Source of the DNA: an uncultured Roseovarius sp.
GTDB taxonomy: Bacteria; Pseudomonadota; Alphaproteobacteria; Rhodobacterales; Rhodobacteraceae
Length of the DNA stretch: 64,000 nucleotides
Assembly (NCBI GenBank): GCA_947503145.1
Contig: CANNCP010000001.1
Location: 62,001 to 126,000, forward strand
Direction: 5' to 3'
The position numbers were made by a program, and so were the translations under genes. This document shows positions 55,476 to 64,000 of the stretch, in pieces (position 1 is the stretch's first letter; every line of letters begins with the position of its first letter). The notes beneath the pieces are model-generated. The model did no database searches. It was given only the letters and a program-made list of their open reading frames with translations, and was not told the origin of the DNA.

Positions 55476-57095
55476 TCAGGCCTCGCTCTCCTCGGTATCG
55501 GCGTCCTCTTCACCTTCGGCCACATCGGCCTCCAGTTCAGCGGGATCAACCCAGCCCAGTTGGATACGCGCGGTCATCACCATGTCTTGCGCTTCTTCGA
55601 GAGACATATCGAAAGGTTCCAGAATACCGTCATCCTTAGTGCGTTCGCCATCGGTGATGGTCCAGCCACCGGCCAACTCCCAGTCAGCGCAGGTCGCGAA
55701 ATCCTCCAGCGTTTTCACATCATCCTTGGCCAGCGCCAGGATCATCTGGGGTGTCAGCCCCTCGAATTCAACCAGGCTGTCCTCGACGCCCAAGCTCCGG
55801 GCCTCATCCAATGCGGCCTTGGCCTGCGCTTCCAGGATGTCGCGCGCCCGTGCCTGAAGCTCGTCCGCGGTGTCCTCGTCAACACCATCAATCACCAGCA
55901 GTTCGCTCTTGTCGACATAAGCGACCTCTTCGAGATTGGTGAAGCCTTCGGACACCAGCAACTGGGCAAAGAACTCGTCCAGATCGAGATTCTCCATGAA
56001 GAGCCCGGTGCGCTCTTCGAATTCCTTCTGACGGCGCTCGCTATCCTCGACCTCGGTCATGATGTCGATATCCAGACCGGTCAGCTGGCTGGCCAAACGT
56101 ACGTTCTGGCCACGACGGCCAATGGCCAGGCTCAGCTGATCCTCGGGAACGACGACGTCGATCTTGCCTGCTTCCTCGTCCAGAACCACCTTGCTGACCT
56201 CGGCGGGCTGCAATGCGTTCACCAGGAATGTCGGCTGATCCTCGTTCCACGGAATGATGTCGATCTTTTCGCCCTGAAGCTCGTTCACCACGGCCTGAAC
56301 GCGGCTGCCGCGCATACCGACACAGGCACCGACCGGATCAATCGAGTTGTCATAGCTGATAACGGCGATCTTGGCGCGCGATCCCGGATCACGAGCGACC
56401 GCCTTGATCTCGATGATGCCGTCATAGATTTCCGGCACTTCCATCTTGAACAGTTCGGCCATGAACTCGGGCGCGGTACGACTGAGGAAAATCTGCGGGC
56501 CGCGGGCCTCGCGGCGCACGTCCTTGATGTAGCAGCGGATGCGGTCGTTCGGGCGATACGCCTCGCGACCGATCTTTTCATTGCGGCGCAGGATCGCCTC
56601 GCCACGGCCCACGTCGACGATGACGTTGCCGTATTCCTCGCGCTTGACGACACCGTTGATGATGGTGCCGGAACGGTCCTTGAATTCCTCGAACTGGCGG
56701 TCGCGCTCGGCCTCGCGGACCTTCTGCAGGATGACCTGTTTGGCGCTCTGCGCGGCGATACGGCCCATCTCGACGGGTGGCACTTCTTCGATGAATTGCT
56801 GACCGATCTCAGGGTTTTCCATGTATTCTCTGGCCTGCTCGACGGTGAACTCGGCCTGATAATTTTCCAGCTCGTCATCCGAAACCACGGTGCGCACGCG
56901 GGTAAAGGTGGCGCGGCCGGTCTTGCGGTCGATGTTGACGCGGATGTCCATCTCGGCGCCGTAGCGCGATTTGGCGGCCCGGGCGAGGCTCTCTTCCATC
57001 GCCTCAACCACCAGGATCGGGTCGATCATCTTCTCACGGGCCACGGCCTCGGCAGTTTGCAGCAGTTCCAGCTGATTGGCGGAAGTAATTGCCAT
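55476..57095 (-). CDS. nusA: Transcription termination/antitermination factor NusA
   Basis: A 539-residue NusA: N-terminal RNA-polymerase-binding domain, S1 domain (about 135-200), KH domains (about 230-345, with [18 protein letters not shown]) and two C-terminal acidic repeats ending in a Glu/Asp-rich tail. The ATG at 57095 gives the family start [19 protein letters not shown]. It begins 4 bases after rimP stop. Confidence 0.96.
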   Translation of the reverse strand: MAITSANQLELLQTAEAVAREKMIDPILVVEAMEESLARAAKSRYGAEMDIRVNIDRKTGRATFTRVRTVVSDDELENYQAEFTVEQAREYMENPEIGQQFIEEVPPVEMGRIAAQSAKQVILQKVREAERDRQFEEFKDRSGTIINGVVKREEYGNVIVDVGRGEAILRRNEKIGREAYRPNDRIRCYIKDVRREARGPQIFLSRTAPEFMAELFKMEVPEIYDGIIEIKAVARDPGSRAKIAVISYDNSIDPVGACVGMRGSRVQAVVNELQGEKIDIIPWNEDQPTFLVNALQPAEVSKVVLDEEAGKIDVVVPEDQLSLAIGRRGQNVRLASQLTGLDIDIMTEVEDSERRQKEFEERTGLFMENLDLDEFFAQLLVSEGFTNLEEVAYVDKSELLVIDGVDEDTADELQARARDILEAQAKAALDEARSLGVEDSLVEFEGLTPQMILALAKDDVKTLEDFATCADWELAGGWTITDGERTKDDGILEPFDMSLEEAQDMVMTARIQLGWVDPAELEADVAEGEEDADTEESEA

Positions 57096-57099
57096 GGTC

Positions 57100-57702
57100 T
57101 CAGTCCTCCTCAGACCCGGTTTCGGTTTCGTCGCCCTCAGAGGACGCCTCTTCGACAATTTCATCGTAATCGTTTTCGTCGATCGTACCCGCCGCCTTGC
57201 GCTGGCGCAGCATCTCCTTGATCAACTCGTCGGTCAGTACCAGCTTGGCGTCCGCCAGCCAGTCGAATTCCAGTCCGATGGTGCCTTCGTCGACATTGAT
57301 CAGCACCTCGGTGCCTTCGATGCCCGCCAGCATCCCCTTGAACCGCTTTCGGCCGTCGATCAACTCATTCGTCTCGATCTTGGCCTCGTAGCCCTCGAAC
57401 ATCTCGAAATGCTTGAGCATCGTCAGAGGCCGGTCGATGCCCGGACTGCTGACCTCCAGCGTATAGGGATCGGTCAGCGGATCCTCGACATCCAGCGCGG
57501 CACCGACAGCGGTCGAAATCTTCGCGCAGTCATCCACCTCGATGCCGCCATCTGGACGCTCCGCCATGATCTGAAGCGTATGATACTTGCTGCCCATCAG
57601 TCGCACGCGCACCAGATCAAACCCCATGTCCTCGATGACAGGGGTGATGATCTCGGCCAGGCGGCGGTCAATCGCGGCTTTTGCAATCAGGTCGTTGGTC
57701 AT
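57100..57702 (-). CDS. rimP: Ribosome maturation factor RimP
   Basis: A 200-residue RimP, needed for 30S subunit assembly. Typical parts are [20 protein letters not shown] in the N-terminal domain and [19 protein letters not shown] (about 91-109). The last 30 residues form an acidic tail. ATG 57702 ([19 protein letters not shown]) is the family start; the frame is open to 57849. It is the first gene of the operon, 26 bases after an intrinsic terminator that may act as an attenuator. Confidence 0.94.
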   Translation of the reverse strand: MTNDLIAKAAIDRRLAEIITPVIEDMGFDLVRVRLMGSKYHTLQIMAERPDGGIEVDDCAKISTAVGAALDVEDPLTDPYTLEVSSPGIDRPLTMLKHFEMFEGYEAKIETNELIDGRKRFKGMLAGIEGTEVLINVDEGTIGLEFDWLADAKLVLTDELIKEMLRQRKAAGTIDENDYDEIVEEASSEGDETETGSEED

Positions 57703-57727
57703 GTATCTTTGGCAGTCTTCCAAGCAC

Positions 57728-57750
57728 AAAAAAACGGGCGCGCGGCCCGT
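57728..57750 (-). terminator. Intrinsic terminator in the rimP leader (possible attenuator)
   Basis: On the minus strand ACGGGC, loop CGCGC, GCCCGT followed by seven T residues (down to 57728), 26 bases before the rimP ATG. No gene ends just upstream of it (the nearest, pip, ends at 57952), so it belongs to the leader of this operon. A second hairpin, GCCTcTCGG/CCGAaAGGC, lies upstream at about 57765-57790. Confidence 0.7.
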
Positions 57751-57806
57751 CAAGAATTCCGGTGGAGCCTTTCGGTGTGGACCCGAGAGGCGCCGCTGTT
57801 GAAAGG

Positions 57807-57835
57807 CGTATACGCGGGCGGATCTGAATCTGCAA
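57807..57835 (-). promoter_or_regulatory. rimP-nusA-infB promoter
   Basis: TTGCAG (57835-57830), a 17-base spacer and TATACG (57812-57807) on the minus strand. The start would be near 57800, giving a leader of about 100 bases that contains the hairpin and terminator described above. Confidence 0.5.
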
Positions 57836-57951
57836 GGGGTGTCTGGCATGAAACGTCAGACAGACAAAACGCGCGCCGTGTGGTCGCCAGACCACAGGAT
57901 GGCGAACCGACGATGGCGCCTGCTCTTTTGCGGCACCGTCCTGGCGCCGAA

Positions 57952-58923
57952 TCACACCATGGCCATCCCGTTCATTACCCGCACCAGCTCGGCGCTGATC
58001 CCCGGCTCTGACAGTGCGTGCCCGGCCAGCGGGATCATCTTCAGCGTCGCCGCAGGCCAGGCTCGGGTCAGTTCATACGCCGTTTCCGGCGGGCAGATCA
58101 TGTCAAAACGACCCTGCACGATGGTGCCGGGAACATCGGCCAACCGGTGCAGATTAGCCAAGATCCAGCCGTCATGCTCCAAAAACCCGCCATTGATGAA
58201 ATAGTGATTCTCCAGCCGCGCGAACGCCCGCGCATAATCCGCCGGACTGTCGCTGCCCTGTCCCGAGGAATGCACCGAGGCCAGCGCGTTTTCCCAGGCC
58301 GACCATGCCTTGGCGTGCGCTGTCTCGACCCTGGGATTGCCGGAAAACAGTCGGCGGTGATAGGCGCCGATCAGATCGTCGCGCTCGTCCTCCGGGATCA
58401 TGCCCACAAAGCGTGCCCATGTCTCGGGCCAGAACCGGCCCGCGCCACCGCCATAGAACCAATCCAGTTCTCGCTGCGTCATGGTAAAGACGCCGCGCAG
58501 CACCAAATGCGCGCAGGTCTGCGGATGCGTGATGCCATAGATCAGCGCCAGCGTCGCACCCCAGCTGCCGCCAAAGACGGTCCAGCGGTCGATGCCCAGC
58601 TCGATTCGGATACGCTCGATATCCGCGACCAGATGCCAGGTGGTGTTCGCCTCGACGCTGGCATGTGGCCGCGACCGTCCGCAGCCGCGTTGGTCAAACA
58701 GGATCACACGGTAGCGCGCAGGATCGAAGTAACGCCGCATCGCCGGGCTGCACCCGCCCCCCGGCCCGCCATGCAGCACCACCACGGGTTCGCCATCCGG
58801 GCGGCCGGACTGCTCCAAATAGATCTGGTGGCCGTCGCCCACGTCCAACATCCGCCGGTCGAACGGATCGATCGGCGGGTAAAGATATTGCACTGCGCTT
58901 TTTTGGCCCGAGATTTTGTCCAT
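57952..58923 (-). CDS. pip: Prolyl aminopeptidase (proline iminopeptidase)
   Basis: A 323-residue alpha/beta-hydrolase of peptidase family S33: oxyanion [10 protein letters not shown] (about 49-58), nucleophile in [11 protein letters not shown], the catalytic Asp in [11 protein letters not shown] and His in [10 protein letters not shown]. It removes N-terminal proline from peptides. The ATG at 58923 ([17 protein letters not shown]) is the family start; the frame is open to 59076 but that overlaps the divergent ubiG. The two starts are 49 bases apart. Confidence 0.93.
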   Translation of the reverse strand: MDKISGQKSAVQYLYPPIDPFDRRMLDVGDGHQIYLEQSGRPDGEPVVVLHGGPGGGCSPAMRRYFDPARYRVILFDQRGCGRSRPHASVEANTTWHLVADIERIRIELGIDRWTVFGGSWGATLALIYGITHPQTCAHLVLRGVFTMTQRELDWFYGGGAGRFWPETWARFVGMIPEDERDDLIGAYHRRLFSGNPRVETAHAKAWSAWENALASVHSSGQGSDSPADYARAFARLENHYFINGGFLEHDGWILANLHRLADVPGTIVQGRFDMICPPETAYELTRAWPAATLKMIPLAGHALSEPGISAELVRVMNGMAMV

Positions 58924-58972
58924 AAGTACCCTATATAAGACGGCAAGGACAATTGAGCACATGGAGACCAGA

Positions 58973-59719
58973 ATGCAAGCCACGCCGTCCACGATTGACC
59001 AGGGCGAAATTGCCAAATTCGAAGCGATGGCCGCCGAATGGTGGGATCCGAACGGCAAGTTCAAACCGCTGCACATGCTTAACCCGTGCCGTCTGGACTA
59101 TATCACCACCCAGATCGCCGCAGAATTCGACCGCGATCTGAAGACGGACAAACCGTTCAAGGGTCTGCGTATTCTCGATATCGGCTGCGGTGGCGGGCTT
59201 CTGGCCGAACCGATGGCGCGTCTCGGGGCCGATGTGGTCGGCGCGGACGCGGCAGAGGGCAACATTCCGGTGGCGCGGGTGCATGCCGAACAATCCGGCC
59301 TCGATATCGACTATCGCCACACCACGGCTGAGACGCTGGCCGCCGCTGGTGAGCAGTTCGATGCCGTGCTGAACATGGAAGTGGTCGAGCATGTCGCCTC
59401 GCCCATCCATTTCCTGACCGCCTGCCGGGAGCTTCTGAAACCCGGCGGCCTGCACATTTGCTCGACCCTCAACCGCAACGCCAAGAGCTATGTCATGGCG
59501 ATCATCGGTGCCGAACACGTGATGCGCTGGCTGCCAAAGGGCACGCATGACTGGTCGAAATTCATCACCCCCGATGAACTGTTCGATCTGCTGCGCGAGG
59601 CGGGGCTTGATCCGGTAGACCGCAAGGGGTTCGTGTTTAACCCCGTGACCTGGAGCTGGTCCCTGTCGGACCGTGACCTGAGCGTGAATTATGTCACGGC
59701 GAGTGTGAAGCCGAAGTGA
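58973..59719 (+). CDS. ubiG: Bifunctional ubiquinone O-methyltransferase UbiG
   Basis: A 248-residue SAM methyltransferase: [20 protein letters not shown] (about 65-84) is the SAM site, with [13 protein letters not shown] and [11 protein letters not shown]. It catalyses both O-methylations in ubiquinone synthesis. I chose ATG 58973 with GGAG 8 bases upstream ([20 protein letters not shown]); the frame opens at 58916. Confidence 0.95.
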   Translation: MQATPSTIDQGEIAKFEAMAAEWWDPNGKFKPLHMLNPCRLDYITTQIAAEFDRDLKTDKPFKGLRILDIGCGGGLLAEPMARLGADVVGADAAEGNIPVARVHAEQSGLDIDYRHTTAETLAAAGEQFDAVLNMEVVEHVASPIHFLTACRELLKPGGLHICSTLNRNAKSYVMAIIGAEHVMRWLPKGTHDWSKFITPDELFDLLREAGLDPVDRKGFVFNPVTWSWSLSDRDLSVNYVTASVKPK

Positions 59720-59749
59720 TTGGCAGAAATAGCGCGGGCCGCGCGGAAT

Positions 59750-60196
59750 CTAACCCTCCGGCCCCAACCGCGCCCGCAAGCTTCGCAGCACCGGCAGGAT
59801 CGCGCGCACCCGGTCTTCGCCCAACTCTTCCACCACACCGCTGATCAGCGGTGCGATGGCGGCCAGCGCCTCTTCGCGGGCCTCGCGCCCGGCCGGGCTG
59901 ATCGAGACGCGCTTGCGGCGGGCATCGTCCCAGTCGGGGCGGACATGGATGTAGCCCGCCCATTCCAGCTTGCTCAGGGTGTTGGTTATCGCGCCGCGCG
60001 TCACGTGAAAACTCTTGGCCAGTTGCGCCGGGCTTTTCTCGTCCCCGGCGCGCGCCAGGTGATTCAGCACCGAAAAATGCGATACTTCCATGCCCTTGGG
60101 CAGAATTCGTGTCAGCTGATTACGGATCAGCTGATCGTTGGTCAGCACCTCGCTAAAGAGTGCCACGGCCAGCGATGTGCGGGTCTGGTCGGTCAT
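59750..60196 (-). CDS. MarR-family transcriptional regulator
   Basis: A 148-residue winged-helix regulator: MEVSHFSVLNHLARAG, the recognition helix region SFHVTRGAITNTLSKLEWAG (about 62-81) and the wing DDARRKRVSISPAGRE. MarR proteins are dimeric repressors released by small phenolic or other ligands. It is the last gene of the comF-grxC-nit-marR run and overlaps the amidohydrolase by ATGA; the target is unknown. Confidence 0.92.
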   Translation of the reverse strand: MTDQTRTSLAVALFSEVLTNDQLIRNQLTRILPKGMEVSHFSVLNHLARAGDEKSPAQLAKSFHVTRGAITNTLSKLEWAGYIHVRPDWDDARRKRVSISPAGREAREEALAAIAPLISGVVEELGEDRVRAILPVLRSLRARLGPEG

Positions 60197-61026
60197 GTCG
60201 GACCGTGGAAGTCGCGATCATGAGTCAGCGCCGGAATGCGCTGCCGCGTGCGGGTCACCGCGTCCTTGTCGAGATCGACAATGACATATCCGGGGTCGGT
60301 CCCGGCATCCACCATCACCTCGCCCCAGGGCGCGACGGCCAACGTGTGCCCGTAGGTCTGGCGCGGCTTGCCCTCCACCGCATCATGCGTGCCTGTCTGC
60401 GCCGGGGCCAGCACGTAGCAGCCGGTTTCGATCGCGCGGGCGCGCAGCAGTACCTCCCAATGCGCGGCACCGGTGACGGGTGAAAAGGCCGACGGCACGC
60501 AGAGGACCTGCGCACCCGCCTGCGCCAACTGCCGGTAGAGATGCGCAAACCGCAGATCGTAGCAGATTGTCATGCCCAGCCCGCCAAACGGCATCGGCGC
60601 CAGCACCGCCGCAGCCCCGGGCCGGTAGCCCGCCGATTCGCGGTATGATTCGGTGTCCGAGATGGTGACGTCGAACATGTGGATCTTGTCGTAGCGCGCC
60701 GCGATTTCCCCCTCGGGCGTGATCAGGAAAGACCGGTTGGCGAACCGCCCGTCAGCATCGCCAGTCTTCAGCGCCAAAGAGCCGATCAACAGCCAGATTC
60801 CGCAATCCTGCGCGACACCGCGCAACGCGGCAAGCGTCTGATCATCGGCCTCGTGCTGCAACACTGCCTCTTGCCGCGCGCGGTTGGACGAGACGCAGTT
60901 CGTCACCTCCGGCGTCAGGACGAACTTCGCGCCAGCCGCCACCGCGTCGCGGATCAACAAGACCGTCACCGGCAGGTTGGCTGCCGGATCGTCGCTGCTG
61001 CGCAGCTGGAGGAGTGCCGCCCTCAC
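60193..61026 (-). CDS. Carbon-nitrogen hydrolase, Nit/NitFhit type
   Basis: A 277-residue nitrilase-superfamily amidase with the Glu-Lys-Cys triad: LTPEVTNCVS (Glu), ARYDKIHMFD (Lys) and MTICYDLRFAHLYRQLA (Cys). The sequence fits the Nit1/Nit2 group, which repairs deaminated glutathione or removes alpha-ketoglutaramate. Start is GTG 61026 with GAGGA 5 bases upstream, 7 bases after the grxC stop. The neighbour grxC supports a thiol-metabolism link. Confidence 0.9.
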   Translation of the reverse strand: MRAALLQLRSSDDPAANLPVTVLLIRDAVAAGAKFVLTPEVTNCVSSNRARQEAVLQHEADDQTLAALRGVAQDCGIWLLIGSLALKTGDADGRFANRSFLITPEGEIAARYDKIHMFDVTISDTESYRESAGYRPGAAAVLAPMPFGGLGMTICYDLRFAHLYRQLAQAGAQVLCVPSAFSPVTGAAHWEVLLRARAIETGCYVLAPAQTGTHDAVEGKPRQTYGHTLAVAPWGEVMVDAGTDPGYVIVDLDKDAVTRTRQRIPALTHDRDFHGPT

Positions 61027-61033
61027 ATCGTCC

Positions 61034-61291
61034 TCACGCCGCCAGCAGCGCGTCAAGCTTGCCCGCCCGGTCCAGCGCATTGAGTTCGTCGTAGCCACCC
61101 ACATGGGTATCGCCCACGAAAATCTGCGGCACCGTGCGCCCGCCCTTGGCGCGCTGCATCATCTCGGCACGCTTTCCGGGCTGGGTGACAATGTTGATCT
61201 CTGAAAAATTGACGCCCTTCTGTTTCAGCAGGCGCTTGGCAGCATGGCAATAACCGCACAGCGGCGAGGTATAGATTTCGACAGGTTTCAT
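61034..61291 (-). CDS. grxC: Glutaredoxin 3
   Basis: An 85-residue glutaredoxin with the dithiol active site CGYC (about 11-14) and the GSH-binding TVPQIFVGDTHVGGYDEL. It reduces disulfides with glutathione. ATG 61291 gives the family start MKPVEIYTSPLCGYC; the frame is open to 61393. Confidence 0.95.
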   Translation of the reverse strand: MKPVEIYTSPLCGYCHAAKRLLKQKGVNFSEINIVTQPGKRAEMMQRAKGGRTVPQIFVGDTHVGGYDELNALDRAGKLDALLAA

Positions 61292-61326
61292 CCGGGTTCC
61301 CAAATTTGCAAGAGTTTCCCCAACAT

Positions 61327-62058
61327 CTAAGGTGCCTTGCCCGCCCGCGCCAGTACCAGTATCCGAACCTCGCGTGCCCCGGCGGTCAGACATGCCTCGC
61401 TTGCCGCCGCCAGGGTCGCGCCCGAGGTCATCACATCATCGACCAGCAGCACATGCCGCCCCGCCATTCGGTGCCGCCGTTTGGGATGCGCGCCGATAGC
61501 GGCCTGCATGGCTGCGAAACGCGCCGCACGGCCCAGCCCACCCAGGCTGGGCGTGGCATGTGGACGCACCAGCAGATCTGGGCAATAGGCCAACCCCAGC
61601 TCTTGTGCCACGGCGCGCGCCAGCAACGCCGCCTGATTGTAGCGCCGTTTCAGCATGCGCAACCAATGCAGCGGTACAGGGGCCACCAGCATACCATCGC
61701 GAATCAGGGGCCGCGCGGTTCGGGCCAGCCAAAGGGCGGCGGGCCGCGCTACATCCTGTCGGTCGCCGTGTTTCAGTGCCAGCGTCAGTTTGCGCCCGTT
61801 GCCCTCATACATCAGCGCGGCGCGCCCCTGCGCCCAGGGCCGCGCCAGTGTCATGCATTCGTCACAGCGCACCGTGCCATCGGAACCGCCCCCCGCCATC
61901 AGTGGAATGCCGCAATCGTCACAGACCAGCCCCACGACAAAAGGCGTATCACGCCAGCACGGACCGCAAAGGCCGAAATCACTGTCCACCTGACAGCCGC
62001 AGACCATGCAGCGCGGTGGATAGATCAGCCGCAGGGCAGATTGAAATGATGCTCCCAT
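61327..62058 (-). CDS. comF: ComF-family phosphoribosyltransferase-like protein
   Basis: A 243-residue ComF homologue: an N-terminal double zinc finger (CMVCG, CGPC, CDDCG, CDEC), and a C-terminal PRTase fold with the PRPP-binding VLLVDDVMTSGATLAAAS (about 203-220). ComF is needed for transformation in competent bacteria; in non-competent species its role is unclear. I chose ATG 62058 (MGASFQSALRLIYPPRC); a GTG at 62082 is also in frame. It is divergent from the methyltransferase gene at 62076 (17 bases between starts). Confidence 0.9.
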   Translation of the reverse strand: MGASFQSALRLIYPPRCMVCGCQVDSDFGLCGPCWRDTPFVVGLVCDDCGIPLMAGGGSDGTVRCDECMTLARPWAQGRAALMYEGNGRKLTLALKHGDRQDVARPAALWLARTARPLIRDGMLVAPVPLHWLRMLKRRYNQAALLARAVAQELGLAYCPDLLVRPHATPSLGGLGRAARFAAMQAAIGAHPKRRHRMAGRHVLLVDDVMTSGATLAAASEACLTAGAREVRILVLARAGKAP

Positions 62059-62075
62059 GGCGTTATGTGCCTCCC

Positions 62076-62897
62076 ATGACACTGCCTTTGCCTCTGACCG
62101 ACCGCGCAGCCCTGATGCGCAACCGCACCCGCGCCGCCCACGCGCCTGCGGATTTCCTGCACATGACTGCAGTGGACGAGATCAAGGATCGTCTGGCACT
62201 GGTTAACAAATCCTTTACCGCGCCAGCGATCGTGAGCGGACATCCCGCCTGCTGGCAGGCGGCCTTTCCGGATGCGGCCTGCGTGCCGGATGACGAAACG
62301 CTTGGGCTGGAGGTCGGCGCGCATGATCTGGTGATCCATGCCCTGTCACTGCATTGGGCCAACGATCCGGTGGGGCAGCTCATCCAGTGCCGCCGCGCCC
62401 TGCGTCCCGATGGACTGCTGCTGGCCGTGCTGTTCGGTGGCGAGACCCTGCATCAGTTACGGGCGGCACTGGCGCAGGCCGAATCCGAAGTCACAGGCGG
62501 GCTGTCGCCGCGCGTCGCGCCGATGGCCGAAATACGCGATCTCGGCGCGCTCCTGCAACGCGGGGGGCTGGCGCTGCCGGTGGCCGATACGGTGCCATTG
62601 ACCGCCTCCTACAGCGACATGCGGGCGCTGATGCACGATCTGCGCGCCATGGGCGAGACCTGCGCACTGACAACCCGCCCGCGCCATTTCACCCGCCGCG
62701 CGGTGCTGGACCGGGCCGAACACCACTACCGGCAGGCCTTTGGTGACGCGGGCGGGCGTATCCCGGCCACGTTCGACCTGGTATTCCTGACCGGCTGGGC
62801 ACCTGATGCGTCGCAGCCCAAGCCGCTGCGCCCCGGGTCTGCCACTACACGACTTGCCGATGCGCTCGGCACGGGCGAAACCCGCCTCGATGATTGA
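62076..62897 (+). CDS. BioC/NDUFAF5-like methyltransferase
   Basis: A 273-residue protein of the alphaproteobacterial SAM-methyltransferase group related to human NDUFAF5 (a complex I assembly factor). The usual motif I is replaced by KSFTAPAIVSGHPACWQAAF, without a GxGxG; downstream elements are intact: HDLVIHALSLHWANDPVGQ and LRPDGLLLAVLFGGETLH. Whether it binds SAM in the normal way is uncertain. ATG 62076 is used; an earlier ATG at 62047 is in frame. It precedes hemH by 65 bases. Confidence 0.8.
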   Translation: MTLPLPLTDRAALMRNRTRAAHAPADFLHMTAVDEIKDRLALVNKSFTAPAIVSGHPACWQAAFPDAACVPDDETLGLEVGAHDLVIHALSLHWANDPVGQLIQCRRALRPDGLLLAVLFGGETLHQLRAALAQAESEVTGGLSPRVAPMAEIRDLGALLQRGGLALPVADTVPLTASYSDMRALMHDLRAMGETCALTTRPRHFTRRAVLDRAEHHYRQAFGDAGGRIPATFDLVFLTGWAPDASQPKPLRPGSATTRLADALGTGETRLDD

Positions 62898-62962
62898 TGC
62901 CCAGAGCAACCCCCCATGTCCTGGTTCATCCGGTGACATGACAAAGACGAGGACCCCCCAAT

Positions 62963-64000
62963 ATGCGTGATTCCAGCCAGTCAGCCAGATGCCCTGCCCA
63001 CGCCCCCGCCGACCATCCCGCGATCCCGTCGGCAAAAACCGGCGTCCTGCTGGCCAATCTGGGCACGCCGGACCATTACGATTACTGGTCCATGCGCCGT
63101 TACCTGAACGAGTTTCTGTCAGACCGCCGGGTAATCGACTATGCCCCGTGGAAGTGGCAACCGCTGCTGCAACTCATCATCCTCAGCAAACGCCCCTTTA
63201 CCAGCGGTGCCGCCTATAAATCGATCTGGAACATGGAACGGGACGAAAGCCCGCTGCTGACCATAACCCGTGATCAGACCGCCGCCATCGCAGACGCACT
63301 GCACACCGACCTGGGCGACGAGGTCATGGTGGATTTCTGCATGCGTTACGGCAACCCCTCGACCAAATCAAAGGTCCGCGAAATGGTACAGGCAGGCTGC
63401 ACCCGCATCCTGTTTTTCCCGCTTTACCCGCAATATGCCGGGGCTACATCGGCCACCGCAAATGACCAGTTCTTTCGCGCGCTGATGACGGAAATACAGC
63501 AACCGGCAGCGCGCACGGTCGAGGCCTATTTCGAACATCCCGAATACATCGAGGCGCTGGCGCAATCGGTCGAAACCGCCTACGCCGCCGCCGAAAACAA
63601 ACCAGAAATGCTGGTGGTATCCTATCATGGGATGCCGCAACGTTACCTGACACAGGGCGATCCCTATCATTGCCAGTGCCAGAAAACGACGCGGCTGCTG
63701 CGCGAGCGTCTGGGATGGGATGAGAGCCGCATCACCACTACGTTCCAGTCGGTGTTCGGCCCCGAAGAATGGCTGAAACCCTACACGGTAAAAGAGGTCG
63801 CGCGTCTGGCCCGCGAAGACGGCAAGAAAAATATCGCGGTCATCGCTCCGGCCTTCTCCGCCGACTGCATCGAGACGCTGGAAGAGATCAACGAGGAAAT
63901 CCGCGAAAGCTTTGAAGAGGCGGGCGGCGAGGCGTTTACTTACATTCCCTGCCTCAACGACGACCCGGCTCATATCTCCGCGCTCTGCTCGGTGATCCGC
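62963..64000 (+). CDS. hemH: Ferrochelatase, 3' end beyond the window
   Basis: 346 codons are visible from ATG 62963 to the window edge with no stop. The N-terminus carries a 22-residue extension before the family start TGVLLANLGTP. The iron-site His is in VVSYHGMPQRY and the catalytic Glu in FSADCIETLEEI; LFFPLYPQYAGATSAT is also typical. It inserts Fe(II) into protoporphyrin IX, the last step of haem synthesis. Only the last 10 to 30 residues are likely missing. Confidence 0.95.
   Translation, partial: MRDSSQSARCPAHAPADHPAIPSAKTGVLLANLGTPDHYDYWSMRRYLNEFLSDRRVIDYAPWKWQPLLQLIILSKRPFTSGAAYKSIWNMERDESPLLTITRDQTAAIADALHTDLGDEVMVDFCMRYGNPSTKSKVREMVQAGCTRILFFPLYPQYAGATSATANDQFFRALMTEIQQPAARTVEAYFEHPEYIEALAQSVETAYAAAENKPEMLVVSYHGMPQRYLTQGDPYHCQCQKTTRLLRERLGWDESRITTTFQSVFGPEEWLKPYTVKEVARLAREDGKKNIAVIAPAFSADCIETLEEINEEIRESFEEAGGEAFTYIPCLNDDPAHISALCSVIR

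Noticed and set aside
55134..57221. 695-codon plus-strand frame across nusA and the YlxR gene
   Set aside because: Antisense of conserved genes with verified motifs; no independent support.
57750..57900. Possible tRNA upstream of rimP, as metY is in E. coli
   Set aside because: No cloverleaf: the T-loop-like TTCAGATCC lacks proper stems and no acceptor stem or CCA-proximal pairing could be built. The region is better read as a leader with a terminator.
57668..57955. 95-codon minus-strand frame upstream of rimP
   Set aside because: Basic, low-complexity translation in a promoter/leader region, overlapping rimP; no support.

Overview
The window is a GC-rich chromosomal segment from an alphaproteobacterium, most likely a marine Rhodobacteraceae (Roseobacter-group) species. 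This is inferred from gene content and arrangement: a TRAP transporter operon, znuA divergent from zur-znuCB, a YlxR/L7Ae fusion in the rimP-nusA-infB operon, a PstS-like/OmpA fusion near secA, TTAA-N7-TTAA (CtrA-like) sites, and short intergenic elements ending in a CCCGCCGGAGG core. No rRNA, tRNA, CRISPR array, insertion sequence or phage gene was found. No gene-free stretch exceeds 300 bases.

Layout. 1-600: a GNAT acetyltransferase. 640-9532: a catabolic block on the minus strand (N-formylglutamate amidohydrolase-like protein, TRAP DctQ-DctM-DctP, glutamine-synthetase-like ligase, aldehyde dehydrogenase, iron alcohol dehydrogenase) with a divergent RpiR-type regulator. It reads as uptake of an organic anion or amino compound followed by gamma-glutamylation and oxidation. 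9668-13775: an RND efflux pair. 13792-16809: zinc uptake with a central Zur site. 16903-23903: a branched-chain-type ABC importer without a binding protein, coupled to a two-gene molybdenum hydroxylase. 23971-27898: a DMT exporter, HU, AMP nucleosidase and an SDR epimerase.

27837-42537 is a surface polysaccharide region: five glycosyltransferases or related enzymes, a KpsT/KpsE/KpsM-type ABC exporter, a sulfotransferase, an RTX protein, and the rfbCBDA dTDP-L-rhamnose operon. 42685-43511 is radC, split by a 65-base insertion that carries a 33-base direct repeat. 43626-51870 holds the PstS/OmpA fusion, an exported protein of unknown role, secA, a parvulin, argJ and mutT. A 45-codon gene at 52048 follows two back-to-back CtrA-like sites. 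52329-57702 is the infB-ylxR-nusA-rimP operon (transcribed right to left), with a possible attenuator before rimP. The right end carries pip, ubiG, comF-grxC-nit-marR, a BioC/NDUFAF5-like methyltransferase and the 5' part of hemH, which runs off the window.

Most genes are assigned to families with good confidence from visible motifs. Substrates of the transporters, the Mo hydroxylase, the ligase pathway and the glycosyltransferases are not determined by the sequence.
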